Shown: positions 42,553 through 51,563 of the stretch, piece after piece
How the letters are laid out: the number at the start of each line of letters is the position of its first letter
How positions within the stretch are numbered: position 1 is the first letter of the stretch
Assembly: GCF_030159895.1 (NCBI RefSeq)
Contig: NZ_BSNI01000002.1
Coordinates: 1,514,306-1,578,305, forward strand
Reading direction: 5' to 3'
Length of the DNA stretch: 64,000 bases
From: Maritalea porphyrae
GTDB lineage: Bacteria > Pseudomonadota > Alphaproteobacteria > Rhizobiales > Devosiaceae
Translations under genes and position numbers: made by a program
Notes under the pieces: generated by a model
What the model saw: the letters and a program-made list of their open reading frames with translations, nothing else
The model's database searches: none
Told to the model about the DNA's origin: nothing

Positions 42553-43615
42553 TGTTGTCCCCCTTGCTGGGCGGCATCAATTTGATGTCAGCACATTTCC
42601 GGCTTTTTGTTCCTCTATTGGCCCAGTATTTGTTATCCTGAGGGCTGGATTTGTTACAAATTTGGTCGCTGATGCTTGGCATAAGGAAAGCGCTGACATT
42701 CCCGCCACCAGCAAAAAGCCAAGTCTTTGTTTCCCTAAGAAAGTGCAGAATTGGAGCACCATCTTTGGTGACGTGTGCTTTGTAAGCGCCTTGTGCGGCC
42801 AAATCCAAATGTTCAACGCCAACAAAGTCGCTCTTTGCGTTACGAACAAATGCGCCGTAGGTCATTGGCGCAAATGCTAGAATACTCGCCGAATCCGTAG
42901 CAAAAAGACTAAATCCCGTATCGACATAATATGCTGGCGGTTTGGTGTATTTTGAGATGGTTTTAAGCGCCATTTTCGTGCCGACCACCGGGGAAATGAA
43001 TTGCCTAAACTCGTCGTCTGCGTATTGATCAACGAGGTCGTCGTCTAGCACAACGGAGTGAGCGGCATACATTCGTTTGTCATGCAATTTCAGGTTTAGG
43101 CGACCATCTCTCAAACGTTTGACTTGGTCAAAGTCTGTGCGATCAAACACTTCCATTCCAACGCCCACATAAGCATGATGTAGATACTCAAGTGCCTCAC
43201 GACGGCGCGGCGCAATAACGTCTCTTAGCAACAAGAATTCGTCCCCATTGCGAGCGGCTTTGCGCTCCGATTGCATGTCGCAGGCAATTAGAGCGCCTTC
43301 GATAAAATGCAAAAGATCGGATCGTTCGGCACAAGAGATTTTCAACGCCAGTTGGGTTCGCTCGTAACATGCACGGCCTGTTTTGCCGCCAAAGTGTAGA
43401 TGGAAATTGTCTAGTCCTGAAGCAAGTTGATCAATCGTGTCCGGATCTGCGATGCCCGACATTGAAAATTGCTGCTGATGGTCAAGCGTATAGTCGTTCA
43501 CATGATCACGTATCAACAAGACGCGACAGTCGTGACGTTTCACCAATTCAGCACCCAGCAATGCGGCATCTATCCCGCTGCCAAATATTGCGAAATCAAA
43601 CTCTTCAACTTGCAT
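42539..43615 (-). CDS. Divergent FAD-dependent oxidoreductase, sarcosine oxidase beta-like
   Basis: Protein of 358 residues with a dinucleotide-binding N-terminus (FDFAIFGSGIDAALLGAELV, residues 6-25) and a DAO-family ending (DGAPILHFLRETKTWLFAGG, then GGNVSAFLMPSISDQI). The middle is poorly conserved; SoxB-type covalent-flavin and active-site residues are not evident, and a polar tail of about 40 residues follows. It overlaps and precedes the alpha-like gene, the arrangement of SoxB/SoxA or HcnC/HcnB pairs, so a two-subunit complex is inferred. The start at 43615 is 161 bases from the divergent ccmI gene. Confidence 0.6.
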   Translation of the reverse strand: MQVEEFDFAIFGSGIDAALLGAELVKRHDCRVLLIRDHVNDYTLDHQQQFSMSGIADPDTIDQLASGLDNFHLHFGGKTGRACYERTQLALKISCAERSDLLHFIEGALIACDMQSERKAARNGDEFLLLRDVIAPRRREALEYLHHAYVGVGMEVFDRTDFDQVKRLRDGRLNLKLHDKRMYAAHSVVLDDDLVDQYADDEFRQFISPVVGTKMALKTISKYTKPPAYYVDTGFSLFATDSASILAFAPMTYGAFVRNAKSDFVGVEHLDLAAQGAYKAHVTKDGAPILHFLRETKTWLFAGGGNVSAFLMPSISDQICNKSSPQDNKYWANRGTKSRKCADIKLMPPSKGDNNAAL

Positions 43616-43776
43616 AGTTCACTCAGCAACGCCCCCGCCCATGTTCTTTATGCAACACTTATAGGCGCGTGCGTCAATCGGTCCGTGATGAATTCAATCA
43701 TAAATTCGTTATCTGCTGCATTGAAGCCAATTTCTCGATATAAGGAAAGCAAAGCTCAGATAGGGAGCCTAAAAAA

Positions 43777-44928
43777 ATGGTAATTTGGATTGCGGTTGCG
43801 GCGGTGGCCCTGATTTCGACTGCATATTTGCTTCTGCCGCTGCGTGCGCCGCTGGCTGGTGGCGAAGAAGATGCGATCGCAGAGGATAGTCTTCAGGCGG
43901 CGCGTGACTTCTATAAGCAACAGCTTGCAGAGCTAAAGGCTGATTTGGAAGCCGCAAAATTGGGCGATGAAGAATTCGAATCTGCCAAGCTAGAACTTGA
44001 TCGCGAACTGTTGCAGCAAAGCAAGGCTGTATCGGTGCGGGCCGACGCCGTTGCCCGGCCGACACTGCTGATTGGTGTGACTGTTCCTATCATTCTCATT
44101 ATTGCTGGGGTGACCTATTTCAGCATTGGCAATCCAGAGTTAGATAACGCACCTTTGGCTGATCGCATCGAGCGAGGCGAGAATATTGATCTGGCCGATG
44201 CAATAACAAAAATCGAAAAGCGCCTCTTTGATGTGCCAGATGATTTGCAGGGATGGAAAGTTGTCGCGCCGATCTATATGCGTCAGCAAGCTTTCGATAA
44301 GGCCGCGCTAGCGTTCAGAAATATTATCCGACTTGAAGGCGAGAGCGCCAACAATCTTACAGATTTGGCTGAAGCCGTGGTTTTGGAGCAGGAAGGTAAT
44401 GCCCAAGGCGAACCGATCGAGTTGCTGCAACGCGCTTTGGTTATCGAGCCAAACCATTTGCGAGCGCAGTTCTATTTAGCTGGTGAAGCAACGCGAACTG
44501 GTGACAATCAAACGGCGATAAGATTGTGGTCCAGCATTTTGACTGATGTTGTGGGTGACGAACCTTGGTTGCCAACTGCGCGTGAAGGATTGCGCGTCGC
44601 ACAAGAAAACTTCCAAGCTCAAGTGGGTACAGAAGGCGGACCAACACAAGAACAAGTTGATCAGGCTATGCAAATGTCCGAGGCTGATCGTAGCGCAATG
44701 ATCGAAGATATGGTTTCGGGTCTAGAGGAGCGACTTATGTCTGCCGGCGGTTCACCGGAAGAATGGCAGCGGCTTTTGCGCGCAAGACTAGTTCAGGGCA
44801 ATACTGAAAGCGCCGAAAAGGCGCTGTCTGGCGCGCGGGATGACTTGAAAGACAATACAGAGCAATTGGCGCAGTTTGAAAAGCTTGCAGCCAATGATAT
44901 TGCTCAAATTGAGAAATTGAAAGAGTAA
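43777..44928 (+). CDS. ccmI: Cytochrome c biogenesis protein CcmI (CycH)
   Basis: Inner-membrane apocytochrome chaperone of 383 residues. Two membrane helices at about 2-21 and 95-113 (TLLIGVTVPIILIIAGVTYF) bracket a cytosolic coiled-coil loop (AARDFYKQQLAELKADLEAA); the C-terminal periplasmic part has TPR motifs (for example MRQQAFDKAALAFRNIIRLE, LLQRALVIEPNHLRAQFYLA). It holds the haem-binding CxxCH peptide for haem ligation with CcmF/CcmH. First gene of the ccmI-ccmE-ccmF-ccmH operon, as in rhizobial cycHJKL. Confidence 0.93.
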   Translation: MVIWIAVAAVALISTAYLLLPLRAPLAGGEEDAIAEDSLQAARDFYKQQLAELKADLEAAKLGDEEFESAKLELDRELLQQSKAVSVRADAVARPTLLIGVTVPIILIIAGVTYFSIGNPELDNAPLADRIERGENIDLADAITKIEKRLFDVPDDLQGWKVVAPIYMRQQAFDKAALAFRNIIRLEGESANNLTDLAEAVVLEQEGNAQGEPIELLQRALVIEPNHLRAQFYLAGEATRTGDNQTAIRLWSSILTDVVGDEPWLPTAREGLRVAQENFQAQVGTEGGPTQEQVDQAMQMSEADRSAMIEDMVSGLEERLMSAGGSPEEWQRLLRARLVQGNTESAEKALSGARDDLKDNTEQLAQFEKLAANDIAQIEKLKE

Positions 44929-44934
44929 AACGAG

Positions 44935-45378
44935 ATGACACGAAAACAAAAAAGACTGACGATCATTGCGGGCTTAAGCTCAGTTGTTCTCGCAGCCGTT
45001 GTTTTCATTGCTTTGGCAATGTCGAGTACCGCAGCGTTCTTTGTGGTGCCAAGCGAAGTTCAAGAACGTCAGCTAGCCGCAGGTCAGGCGTTCCGCTTGG
45101 GCGGTATTGTTAAATCGGATAGCTGGAAACAAACTGACACTGTGCATGATTTCTTGGTGACTGACTGCATAGTCGACGTCGCCGCTCATTTTGAAGGCAT
45201 CATGCCGGATTTGTTCCGCGAGGGCCAAGAGGTCATTTTGGAAGGCGCGTTGAACGCCCAAGGAACGTTTGAGGCAACCAACGTGCTGGCAAAGCATGAT
45301 GAAAATTATGTGCCAAAAGACATGGCCGATAAGTTTGAAGAAAAAGGTCTTTGCCCAGGGCATACGGACGCGACTTAG
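44935..45378 (+). CDS. ccmE: Haem chaperone CcmE (CycJ)
   Basis: Membrane-anchored periplasmic haem carrier of 147 residues. One N-terminal helix (about 8-36), then the OB-fold core with FRLGGIVKSDSWK, GIMPDLFREGQEVILEGALN and the haem-attachment site His121 with Tyr125 in AKHDENYVPKDM. All key residues are present. Start ATG 44935, seven bases after the ccmI stop and inside AACGAG. It passes haem to CcmF. Confidence 0.95.
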   Translation: MTRKQKRLTIIAGLSSVVLAAVVFIALAMSSTAAFFVVPSEVQERQLAAGQAFRLGGIVKSDSWKQTDTVHDFLVTDCIVDVAAHFEGIMPDLFREGQEVILEGALNAQGTFEATNVLAKHDENYVPKDMADKFEEKGLCPGHTDAT

Positions 45379-45391
45379 GAAGCGATGACAT

Positions 45392-47386
45392 ATGTACACG
45401 ATTGAACTTGGACATTTTGCACTCATCCTAGCCTTTGCAATTTCAATTGGGCAGGTTGGCGTCGGGATTGCAATTTGGCGTGCCGCAACGAATAGCGGCG
45501 TTGCATTTATGCGCAACGCTTCGGTTGTTCAATTTGTGTTGGTTGCGGCATCTTTTGCTGCGCTGATGTTTGCATTCGCCACATCAGATTTTTCTCTGCT
45601 TTTGGCATATGAGCACTCGCATTCTGAACAGCCGATGCTTTACAAGCTCACCAGTACTTGGGGAAACCATGAAGGCTCGCTGCTCTTGTGGGTACTTATC
45701 CTGACATTGTTCGGTGCAGCTGTTGCTCTTTTCGGTGGTCGCTTACCGCGCAAGTTGCATGTGCTGGTGCTTGCCAATCAGGGATTGCTTGGCGCTGCTT
45801 TTGTTGGGTTCACGATTTTCACTTCCAACCCATTTGCGCGCATTGCTGCACCACCAATTGAAGGGCGCGACCTAAACCCAATCTTGCAAGATATCGGCTT
45901 GGCCATTCATCCGCCGCTGCTTTACATCGGCTATGTGGGGTTTTCGGTTTGTTTTTCCTTTGCAATGGCGGCGCTGATTTCTGGAAAAATTGACGCAGCT
46001 TGGGCACGTTGGGTTCGACCGTGGACCATGGCCAGCTGGATATTCCTCACGCTTGGAATCGCCATGGGCTCTTACTGGGCATACTATGAACTCGGCTGGG
46101 GCGGTTGGTGGTTCTGGGATCCAGTGGAAAATGCTAGCTTTATGCCATGGCTTGCGGGCACAGCTTTGCTTCATTCTGCCCTGGTAATGGAAAAACGAAA
46201 CGCGCTGAAAATCTGGACCGTGCTGCTGGCGATCATGACTTTCTCATTATCGCTTTTGGGTACCTTCATGGTGCGGTCTGGTATTTTGACTTCAGTACAT
46301 TCATTTGCTTCGGACCCGGCTCGTGGCCTGGTTATTCTGGGCATTCTGACCTTCTTTATTTGTGGTGCGTTTATCCTGTTTGCGCTGCGCGGCCCGAGTT
46401 TGCGGGCAGGGGGGGTATTTGCACCAATCTCACGTGAAGCAGCATTGGTACTCAACAATCTTTTCCTCGCAACTGCGACGGCCGCAGTGCTCGTTGGAAC
46501 ACTTTATCCGCTCATCTTGGATGCAGCATCAGGGATCAAGATTTCAGTAGGTGCTCCATTTTTTAATCTCACCTTTGGCGCGCTAATGGTGCCGTTGTTG
46601 CTTGTCGTTCCTTTTGGCCCATTTCTTTCTTGGAAACGTGCCGAATTGATGAGTGTTGTGCGTCGCTTGTTTGGTGCAGTTCTTGTAGCTGTCATTGTAT
46701 CGATCATTTTCACCGCCTACACATGGCAAGGCGCGAGCCTGTTGCCGCTGGGCTTCCTACTGGCTTTTTGGGTAATGGTTGGCGCGTTGGCCGATCTTGC
46801 GGAACGGGCAAAATTGTTCCGCGTGGCACTTTCCACCAGCTTACGGCGTTTGGCAGGATTGCCCAAAACCGTGTGGTCCACGGCGGGTGCTCATTTTGGG
46901 CTCGGCGTGACGGTTTTAGGTGTCGTTGTTGTTTCTGGATTCGAAACGGAATTGATCACAACCATGCGTCCAGGCGAGCAAGCACAATTGTCTGGCTACA
47001 CGATTGAGTTTGAAGGGGAGCGCTTACTGCAAGGGCCAAACTACATCACTGAACATGGCGACTTCCTAGTCTCAAAGGGCACGGGAACGCCGCGTGTCGT
47101 CGCATCGGAGAAACGCAATTACACTGCCCGTCGTATGCCGACCACAGAGGCGGGAATTAAGACCTTTGGGTTCTCTCAAATTTATGTCTCGCTAGGAGAG
47201 AAAACCGAAGATGGCGGCCGCGTTGTGCGGGTTTGGTACAAGCCAATGATCACGCTGATTTGGATTGGTGCCCTGATTATGTCGTTGGCAGGCGCTTATT
47301 CTTTATCTGACCGCAGGTTCCGGGTGGCTGCGCCAAATAGATCAAAGAAAAGTGCGCAAAAACAAATGGTTGGTGAACCAACATGA
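45392..47386 (+). CDS. ccmF: Haem lyase CcmF (CycK)
   Basis: Polytopic haem lyase of 664 residues with about 15 membrane helices. The tryptophan-rich haem-handling motif is GWGGWWFWDPVENASFMPWL at about residues 233-252, preceded by TSTWGNHEGSLLLWV, and conserved periplasmic histidines follow (HPPLLYIGYVG, LHSALVMEKR). CcmF reduces and transfers haem from CcmE to apocytochrome with CcmH and CcmI. Start overlaps a weak GAAGCG site; it ends four bases into ccmH. Confidence 0.95.
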   Translation: MYTIELGHFALILAFAISIGQVGVGIAIWRAATNSGVAFMRNASVVQFVLVAASFAALMFAFATSDFSLLLAYEHSHSEQPMLYKLTSTWGNHEGSLLLWVLILTLFGAAVALFGGRLPRKLHVLVLANQGLLGAAFVGFTIFTSNPFARIAAPPIEGRDLNPILQDIGLAIHPPLLYIGYVGFSVCFSFAMAALISGKIDAAWARWVRPWTMASWIFLTLGIAMGSYWAYYELGWGGWWFWDPVENASFMPWLAGTALLHSALVMEKRNALKIWTVLLAIMTFSLSLLGTFMVRSGILTSVHSFASDPARGLVILGILTFFICGAFILFALRGPSLRAGGVFAPISREAALVLNNLFLATATAAVLVGTLYPLILDAASGIKISVGAPFFNLTFGALMVPLLLVVPFGPFLSWKRAELMSVVRRLFGAVLVAVIVSIIFTAYTWQGASLLPLGFLLAFWVMVGALADLAERAKLFRVALSTSLRRLAGLPKTVWSTAGAHFGLGVTVLGVVVVSGFETELITTMRPGEQAQLSGYTIEFEGERLLQGPNYITEHGDFLVSKGTGTPRVVASEKRNYTARRMPTTEAGIKTFGFSQIYVSLGEKTEDGGRVVRVWYKPMITLIWIGALIMSLAGAYSLSDRRFRVAAPNRSKKSAQKQMVGEPT

Positions 47387-47877
47387 ATCGGATTGTGATC
47401 ATCTTCACCCTAATTCTTGCGTTGATGGGTCCAGCATTTTCAGTCGAACCGGATGAAGTGTTGCAGGACCCTCTCCTTGAGCAACGAGCTCGCTCAATCT
47501 CTGCAGGTTTGCGGTGCCTTGTGTGTCAGAACCAGTCCATTGATGATAGCGACGCCGACCTAGCCAAAGATTTGCGCATCGTTGTCCGCGAACGTCTGTT
47601 GGCAGGAGACGCCGATAGTGAGGTGTTGGAATATGTCGTTGCGCGGTATGGCGAATTTGTCTTGCTAAAACCAACATTTGCAGGCCACAATTTGGTACTT
47701 TGGCTCACTGCGCCTATCCTTTTTGTGATTGGCGCGTTAGCGTTGATATCTGTTCAAAGGAACAGGAAAAGCAAACTCGCAGCGCTTTCGAAAGAGGAAG
47801 AGGCCACGCTCGCGAAGCTGCTTGGTTCTGAAGGAGACAATAATGGCGGCGGAGACGAACCAAAAGGTAGAGTTTGA
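47383..47877 (+). CDS. ccmH: Cytochrome c maturation protein CcmH (CycL)
   Basis: Periplasmic thiol reductant of 164 residues with a signal peptide (residues 1-20), active-site Cys45 and Cys48 in RCLVCQNQSIDDSDADLAKD, one membrane helix at about 104-124 and a cytosolic tail. It keeps the apocytochrome CxxCH reduced. It overlaps the ccmF end, and its last 35 bases overlap the hydrolase-OsmC gene, which uses a different frame, so the two genes may be coupled even though their functions differ. Confidence 0.95.
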   Translation: MNRIVIIFTLILALMGPAFSVEPDEVLQDPLLEQRARSISAGLRCLVCQNQSIDDSDADLAKDLRIVVRERLLAGDADSEVLEYVVARYGEFVLLKPTFAGHNLVLWLTAPILFVIGALALISVQRNRKSKLAALSKEEEATLAKLLGSEGDNNGGGDEPKGRV

Positions 47878-49063
47878 TGGGGCGCTTGGTGAGCGGCTAG
47901 CGGCGGCGATAAGCTGGCCCCAAGGCAAGACGAGGGCCTTTGCGCTGTTTGCGCATTGTTTTTCTTGTTCCAAAGATTTTGTCGCCAGTCGCCGCCTGTC
48001 AAATGCTCTAACTGAACATGGCTTTGCCGTTTTAAGATTTGATTTCACAGGACTTGGTCGCTCTGGTGGCGATTTTTCCGATACCAATTTCTCTACAAAT
48101 GTCCAAGATCTGATTGCCGCTGCGAGCTGGCTGGAAGAGAACTATGATGCCCCTTCTTTGCTTGTTGGGCACTCACTAGGCGGCGCTGCTGTTTTTGCCG
48201 CCGCACCCGAAATTCCCTCAATCAAGGCAGTTGCCAGCATCGGCGCTCCGTCAAATTCGGTTCACGTTTTGCAGCAGTTCACCTGCTCGATTGAAGACAT
48301 CGAAGCAAACGGCGAAGGCGAAGTGGATCTGGGCGGGCGTCCATTCAAGATCAAAAAGCAGTTTCTTGATGATGTCCGTTCATTTGACCTCGGGGCGCAA
48401 ATCGCCAAGTTCCGTGGTGCGAAGCTTATCCTTCATAGCCCAGTCGATAATGTTGTGGGCATTGACAACGCCGAACGTATTTTCAAGTCAGCAAAGCATT
48501 CCAAAAGCTTCATCTCCCTTGATGACGCAGATCACCTCCTAACAAAACTAGAACATGCATCATATGCCGCAGAGGTGATCGCGGCATGGGCAGAACGATA
48601 TATCCCTATGGAAAAAAGCGATACTAAGAACGAAGGTCATGTGCTTGCGGCGGAAAGCGGCGAAGGTAAATTCCATCTAAACGTCGATGCGTCCGGCCAT
48701 CCACTCACAATTGATGAGCCATTGGCCGTTGGCGGCAGCGATCGTGGTCCCACACCTTATGATTTACTTGCAGCGGCGTTGGGTGGCTGCACCACGCTGA
48801 CGTTACGCATGTATGCGGACCGAAAGAAATGGCCAGTCAATCATATTGAGACGCGGGTCGAACACAAAAAGCATCACGCCGAAGATTGCGAAGCGTGCGG
48901 CGAGGGCCGAGAGGGCCGCGTTGATGTGTTTACGCGCTTTATTCACATTGAGGGCGAATTGGACAAAGAGCAACGCCACCGAATGTTGGAAATTGCGGAT
49001 AAGTGTCCGGTACACCTTACGCTTGAAAAAAGCTCGGTGATAAAAACGCTGCTGGGTCAATAA
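47843..49063 (+). CDS. Bifunctional alpha/beta hydrolase and OsmC family protein
   Basis: Fusion of 406 residues. Residues 1-250 are a serine hydrolase with HCFSCSKDF, DFTGLGRSGGDF and the nucleophile elbow VGHSLGGAAV (Ser111), with an acid/His pair likely in SPVDNVVGIDNAERI and DADHLL. Residues 275-406 are an OsmC peroxidase-like domain with GGCTTLTLRMYADRK (Cys near 315) and CPVHLTLEKS (Cys near 387), the two cysteines of OsmC. Fusions of this kind are known in alphaproteobacteria; the hydrolase substrate is unknown. Start ATG 47843 has AAGGAG seven bases upstream. Confidence 0.93.
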   Translation: MAAETNQKVEFDGALGERLAAAISWPQGKTRAFALFAHCFSCSKDFVASRRLSNALTEHGFAVLRFDFTGLGRSGGDFSDTNFSTNVQDLIAAASWLEENYDAPSLLVGHSLGGAAVFAAAPEIPSIKAVASIGAPSNSVHVLQQFTCSIEDIEANGEGEVDLGGRPFKIKKQFLDDVRSFDLGAQIAKFRGAKLILHSPVDNVVGIDNAERIFKSAKHSKSFISLDDADHLLTKLEHASYAAEVIAAWAERYIPMEKSDTKNEGHVLAAESGEGKFHLNVDASGHPLTIDEPLAVGGSDRGPTPYDLLAAALGGCTTLTLRMYADRKKWPVNHIETRVEHKKHHAEDCEACGEGREGRVDVFTRFIHIEGELDKEQRHRMLEIADKCPVHLTLEKSSVIKTLLGQ

Positions 49064-49082
49064 CCTCAAGATTGCGCGAATC

Positions 49083-49113
49083 TGGCCATAGGGCTATCAA
49101 GTCGCTATGGCCA
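49083..49113 (+). promoter_or_regulatory. Hairpin or dyad covering the TauE-type gene start codon
   Basis: TGGCCATAG (49083-49091) pairs perfectly with CTATGGCCA (49105-49113) around a 13-base loop. The right arm contains the ATG at 49107, so the folded RNA would hide the start codon; the same dyad could instead be an operator. It lies 19 bases after the hydrolase-OsmC stop. Confidence 0.5.
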
Positions 49114-49859
49114 ACCTGTTTTCCATGGTGGTGCCTGCCGGTTTGGACGGTTGGACATCACTTATTCTGATCATATCTGCGTTCTTTACGTCCGGGCTGA
49201 CCGCTGCGCTTAGCCTTGGCGGCGGGATCGCTTTGATTGCCATTCTGACATTCTTCCTGCCCGCAGCGATTGCTGTGCCCATGCATGGGGTAGCGCAGTT
49301 TGGCTCCAATGCCGGGCGCGCCTATTTACGGCGCAAAGATGTGCAGTGGCAATATGCCATTTGGTTCGCACTGGGCGGCATTCCAGGGGCAATCCTTGGC
49401 GGTCAGGTTGCGGTATGGATGCCCAATCGACTATTCACTCTGTTGATCGCCGCATTTCTTCTCTATTCTGTTTGGGGACCCAAGCCATCCTCAAGAAACC
49501 GCCAGCCCATTGCTCTGTTTGGATTTGGTGGCTTTGCAGCGTTCATTTCCATGATTATAGGCGTGAGTGGGCCAATCGTTTCTGGCCTTTTAAAGTTCAT
49601 AGAGGACCGCAAGCAGTTCGTAGCAACCCATGCGCTTTTGATGACGTTCCAAAATGTCGCCAAAATCCTGGTTTTTATCTTCCTGGGTTTTTCTTTCTAC
49701 GATTACGCAGCGCTACTTTTCGCCATGGTAGTTGCGGGGTTTGCTGGCACTTGGGTCGGCGGCAAGCTTTTAGATCGGTTGCCCGAAAAAGCCTTCCGCC
49801 AGGCGTTCAAAATCGCCATGACGATCATCGCGGCCATCCTGATCTACCGATCCATCTAA
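49107..49859 (+). CDS. TauE/SafE family sulfite exporter-like protein
   Basis: Inner-membrane protein of 250 residues with about seven or eight helices. Family hallmarks are the duplicated motifs: SGLTAALSLGGGIALIAILT in the first half and FAAFISMIIGVSGPIVSGLL in the second, plus FALGGIPGAILGGQVAVWMP. TauE/SafE members export sulfite, sulfoacetate or other organic anions; the substrate here is not fixed. It lies downstream of the OsmC fusion with its own possible start-codon hairpin. Confidence 0.88.
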   Translation: MANLFSMVVPAGLDGWTSLILIISAFFTSGLTAALSLGGGIALIAILTFFLPAAIAVPMHGVAQFGSNAGRAYLRRKDVQWQYAIWFALGGIPGAILGGQVAVWMPNRLFTLLIAAFLLYSVWGPKPSSRNRQPIALFGFGGFAAFISMIIGVSGPIVSGLLKFIEDRKQFVATHALLMTFQNVAKILVFIFLGFSFYDYAALLFAMVVAGFAGTWVGGKLLDRLPEKAFRQAFKIAMTIIAAILIYRSI

Positions 49860-49993
49860 AAGCCCCAATCAAGCCACAGTTTCGCCCCCAACATTACAAA
49901 AGTTTAATGTTCCTTTCATGATGCCGAAAGGGGACATATTCCAAATATAGGGCAATTCGATTGGGAACGGATTCTTTTTGGGAGAACACCTTC

Positions 49994-51490
49994 ATGAACC
50001 TGATGAAATTGCCTAAAACAAAGAAAATCGCTGCGATTACCGCAGCAGCACTAATTTCAACAACCGCTCTTGTTGGAGTGGCTTCGACTTCCATTCCTGC
50101 AAACGCACAAATCGCAGTGCAAAACGTGGCGCCATTCAGCTTTGCTGACTTGGTGGAAGCCGTCCGTCCTGCGGTTGTATCGATCCGCGTCAAAACCGAA
50201 ATCGTTCAAACACGCGGACCGCGTTTTGACGATCGCTTTGAAATGCCGGATCTGCCAGAAGGTCATCCGTTTGAGGATTTCTTCAAGCGATTTGATGACC
50301 AATTTGGCCCACGCGGCAATGGCAATCAAAACCGCCAACAACGTCCGCGCTTTGGCCAGTCCATGGGCTCAGGCTTTATCATTTCAGCCGACGGCTTTGT
50401 CGTAACAAACAACCATGTTGTTGAAGACGCTGCGGAAGTTGTCGTGGTTATGGATGATGGCTCGGAAATGGATGCCAAGATCATCGGCACTGACCCACGC
50501 ACAGATTTGGCATTGTTGAAAATTGAAGCTGCGAACGATCTTGAGTTCGTCGAGTTTTCAGAAGCTGAAGCACGCGTCGGCGACTGGGTCGTGGCCATCG
50601 GTAACCCGTTTGGTCTCGGCGGCACAGTGACAGCCGGTATCGTTTCGGCGCGTGGTCGCGACATTAACGCCAACGCATATGACGACTTTATCCAGATCGA
50701 CGCTGCAGTTAACCGGGGCAACTCGGGTGGTCCTGCGTTTGATACAACAGGCAAAGTTGTTGGTGTGAACACCGCGATCTTCTCACCCAGTGGCGGCAAT
50801 GTCGGCATTGCCTTTGCTATCCCCGCATCAGTTGTGAAACAGGTCGTGTTTGACCTGATGGATGATGGCACAGTGACCCGTGGATATTTGGGCGTGTCTA
50901 TCCAAGATGTGAGCGACGATATTGCAGAAAGCGTTGGCCTTGATAAAGCAACCGGCGCATTGGTCACCGAACCGCGCCCAGATTCACCAGCCCAAAAAGC
51001 GGGCATTCAATCCGGGGACATTATCCTGCGCGTCAATGACGAGAAAATCGACGATGCCAGAGATCTTGCGCGGATTATCGGTCAGTTCAGCCCGGAAACT
51101 GAGGTCAAAATTACATTGTGGCGTGACGGCGCTCGTCAAAAGCTCGATGTGAAACTGGCAACACTGACCGACGAGCAAGCTTTGGTAGAGCCAGAGGAAG
51201 AGGCTCCGATCGATCCGATGGAGCCACAAGAAATGGAAACAGGTCTTGTTCTCGTGCCAAACGATGAAGGCGACGGGCTTGTTGTGGTCGATATTGTGGA
51301 TGGCAGCATTGCCGCTGAAAAAGGTTTCGCACCAGGGGACGTTATTTTGCAGGCTAATTCAAAGGCTGTGAATAGCGTGGCTGATTTTGAAGCAGCGATG
51401 CAAGCAGTGAAAGATGCGGGTCGCGGTACGATCTTGATCAAAACATCCCGTGATGGCAATTCCCGCTTTGTTGGCTTGCCACTAGAGTAA
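49994..51490 (+). CDS. degP: Do-type periplasmic serine endoprotease (DegP/HtrA)
   Basis: Periplasmic protease-chaperone of 498 residues. Signal peptide of about 38 residues ending in NAQ, then the trypsin-like domain with His141 (VTNNHVVEDA), Asp171 (DPRTDLALLKIE) and Ser244 (RGNSGGPAFD). An ARGRDINANAYDDFIQIDAA block is typical of DegP. Two PDZ domains follow (about 265-365 and 395-495; YLGVSIQDVSDDIAESVGLD opens the first). A Gly/Asn/Arg-rich loop (PRGNGNQNRQQRPRFG) precedes the catalytic core. ATG 49994 is chosen for GGGAG nine bases upstream. Degrades misfolded envelope proteins. Confidence 0.95.
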   Translation: MNLMKLPKTKKIAAITAAALISTTALVGVASTSIPANAQIAVQNVAPFSFADLVEAVRPAVVSIRVKTEIVQTRGPRFDDRFEMPDLPEGHPFEDFFKRFDDQFGPRGNGNQNRQQRPRFGQSMGSGFIISADGFVVTNNHVVEDAAEVVVVMDDGSEMDAKIIGTDPRTDLALLKIEAANDLEFVEFSEAEARVGDWVVAIGNPFGLGGTVTAGIVSARGRDINANAYDDFIQIDAAVNRGNSGGPAFDTTGKVVGVNTAIFSPSGGNVGIAFAIPASVVKQVVFDLMDDGTVTRGYLGVSIQDVSDDIAESVGLDKATGALVTEPRPDSPAQKAGIQSGDIILRVNDEKIDDARDLARIIGQFSPETEVKITLWRDGARQKLDVKLATLTDEQALVEPEEEAPIDPMEPQEMETGLVLVPNDEGDGLVVVDIVDGSIAAEKGFAPGDVILQANSKAVNSVADFEAAMQAVKDAGRGTILIKTSRDGNSRFVGLPLE

Positions 51491-51497
51491 ACAAATA

Positions 51498-51526
51498 TGC
51501 TGGTCGCCCAAAACGGGCGGCCAGCA
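51498..51526 (+). terminator. Hairpin after degP
   Basis: TGCTGGTCGCCC (51498-51509) pairs with GGGCGGCCAGCA (51515-51526), 12 pairs including one G-T, loop AAAAC. Only AATTGTTCTT follows, so the U tract is weak. Likely terminator or stabiliser between degP and the response regulator gene, 37 bases before the latter. Confidence 0.65.
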
Positions 51527-51563
51527 ATTGTTCTTGATCTAAGTAAGAGGTAGTTTGGCCCCC

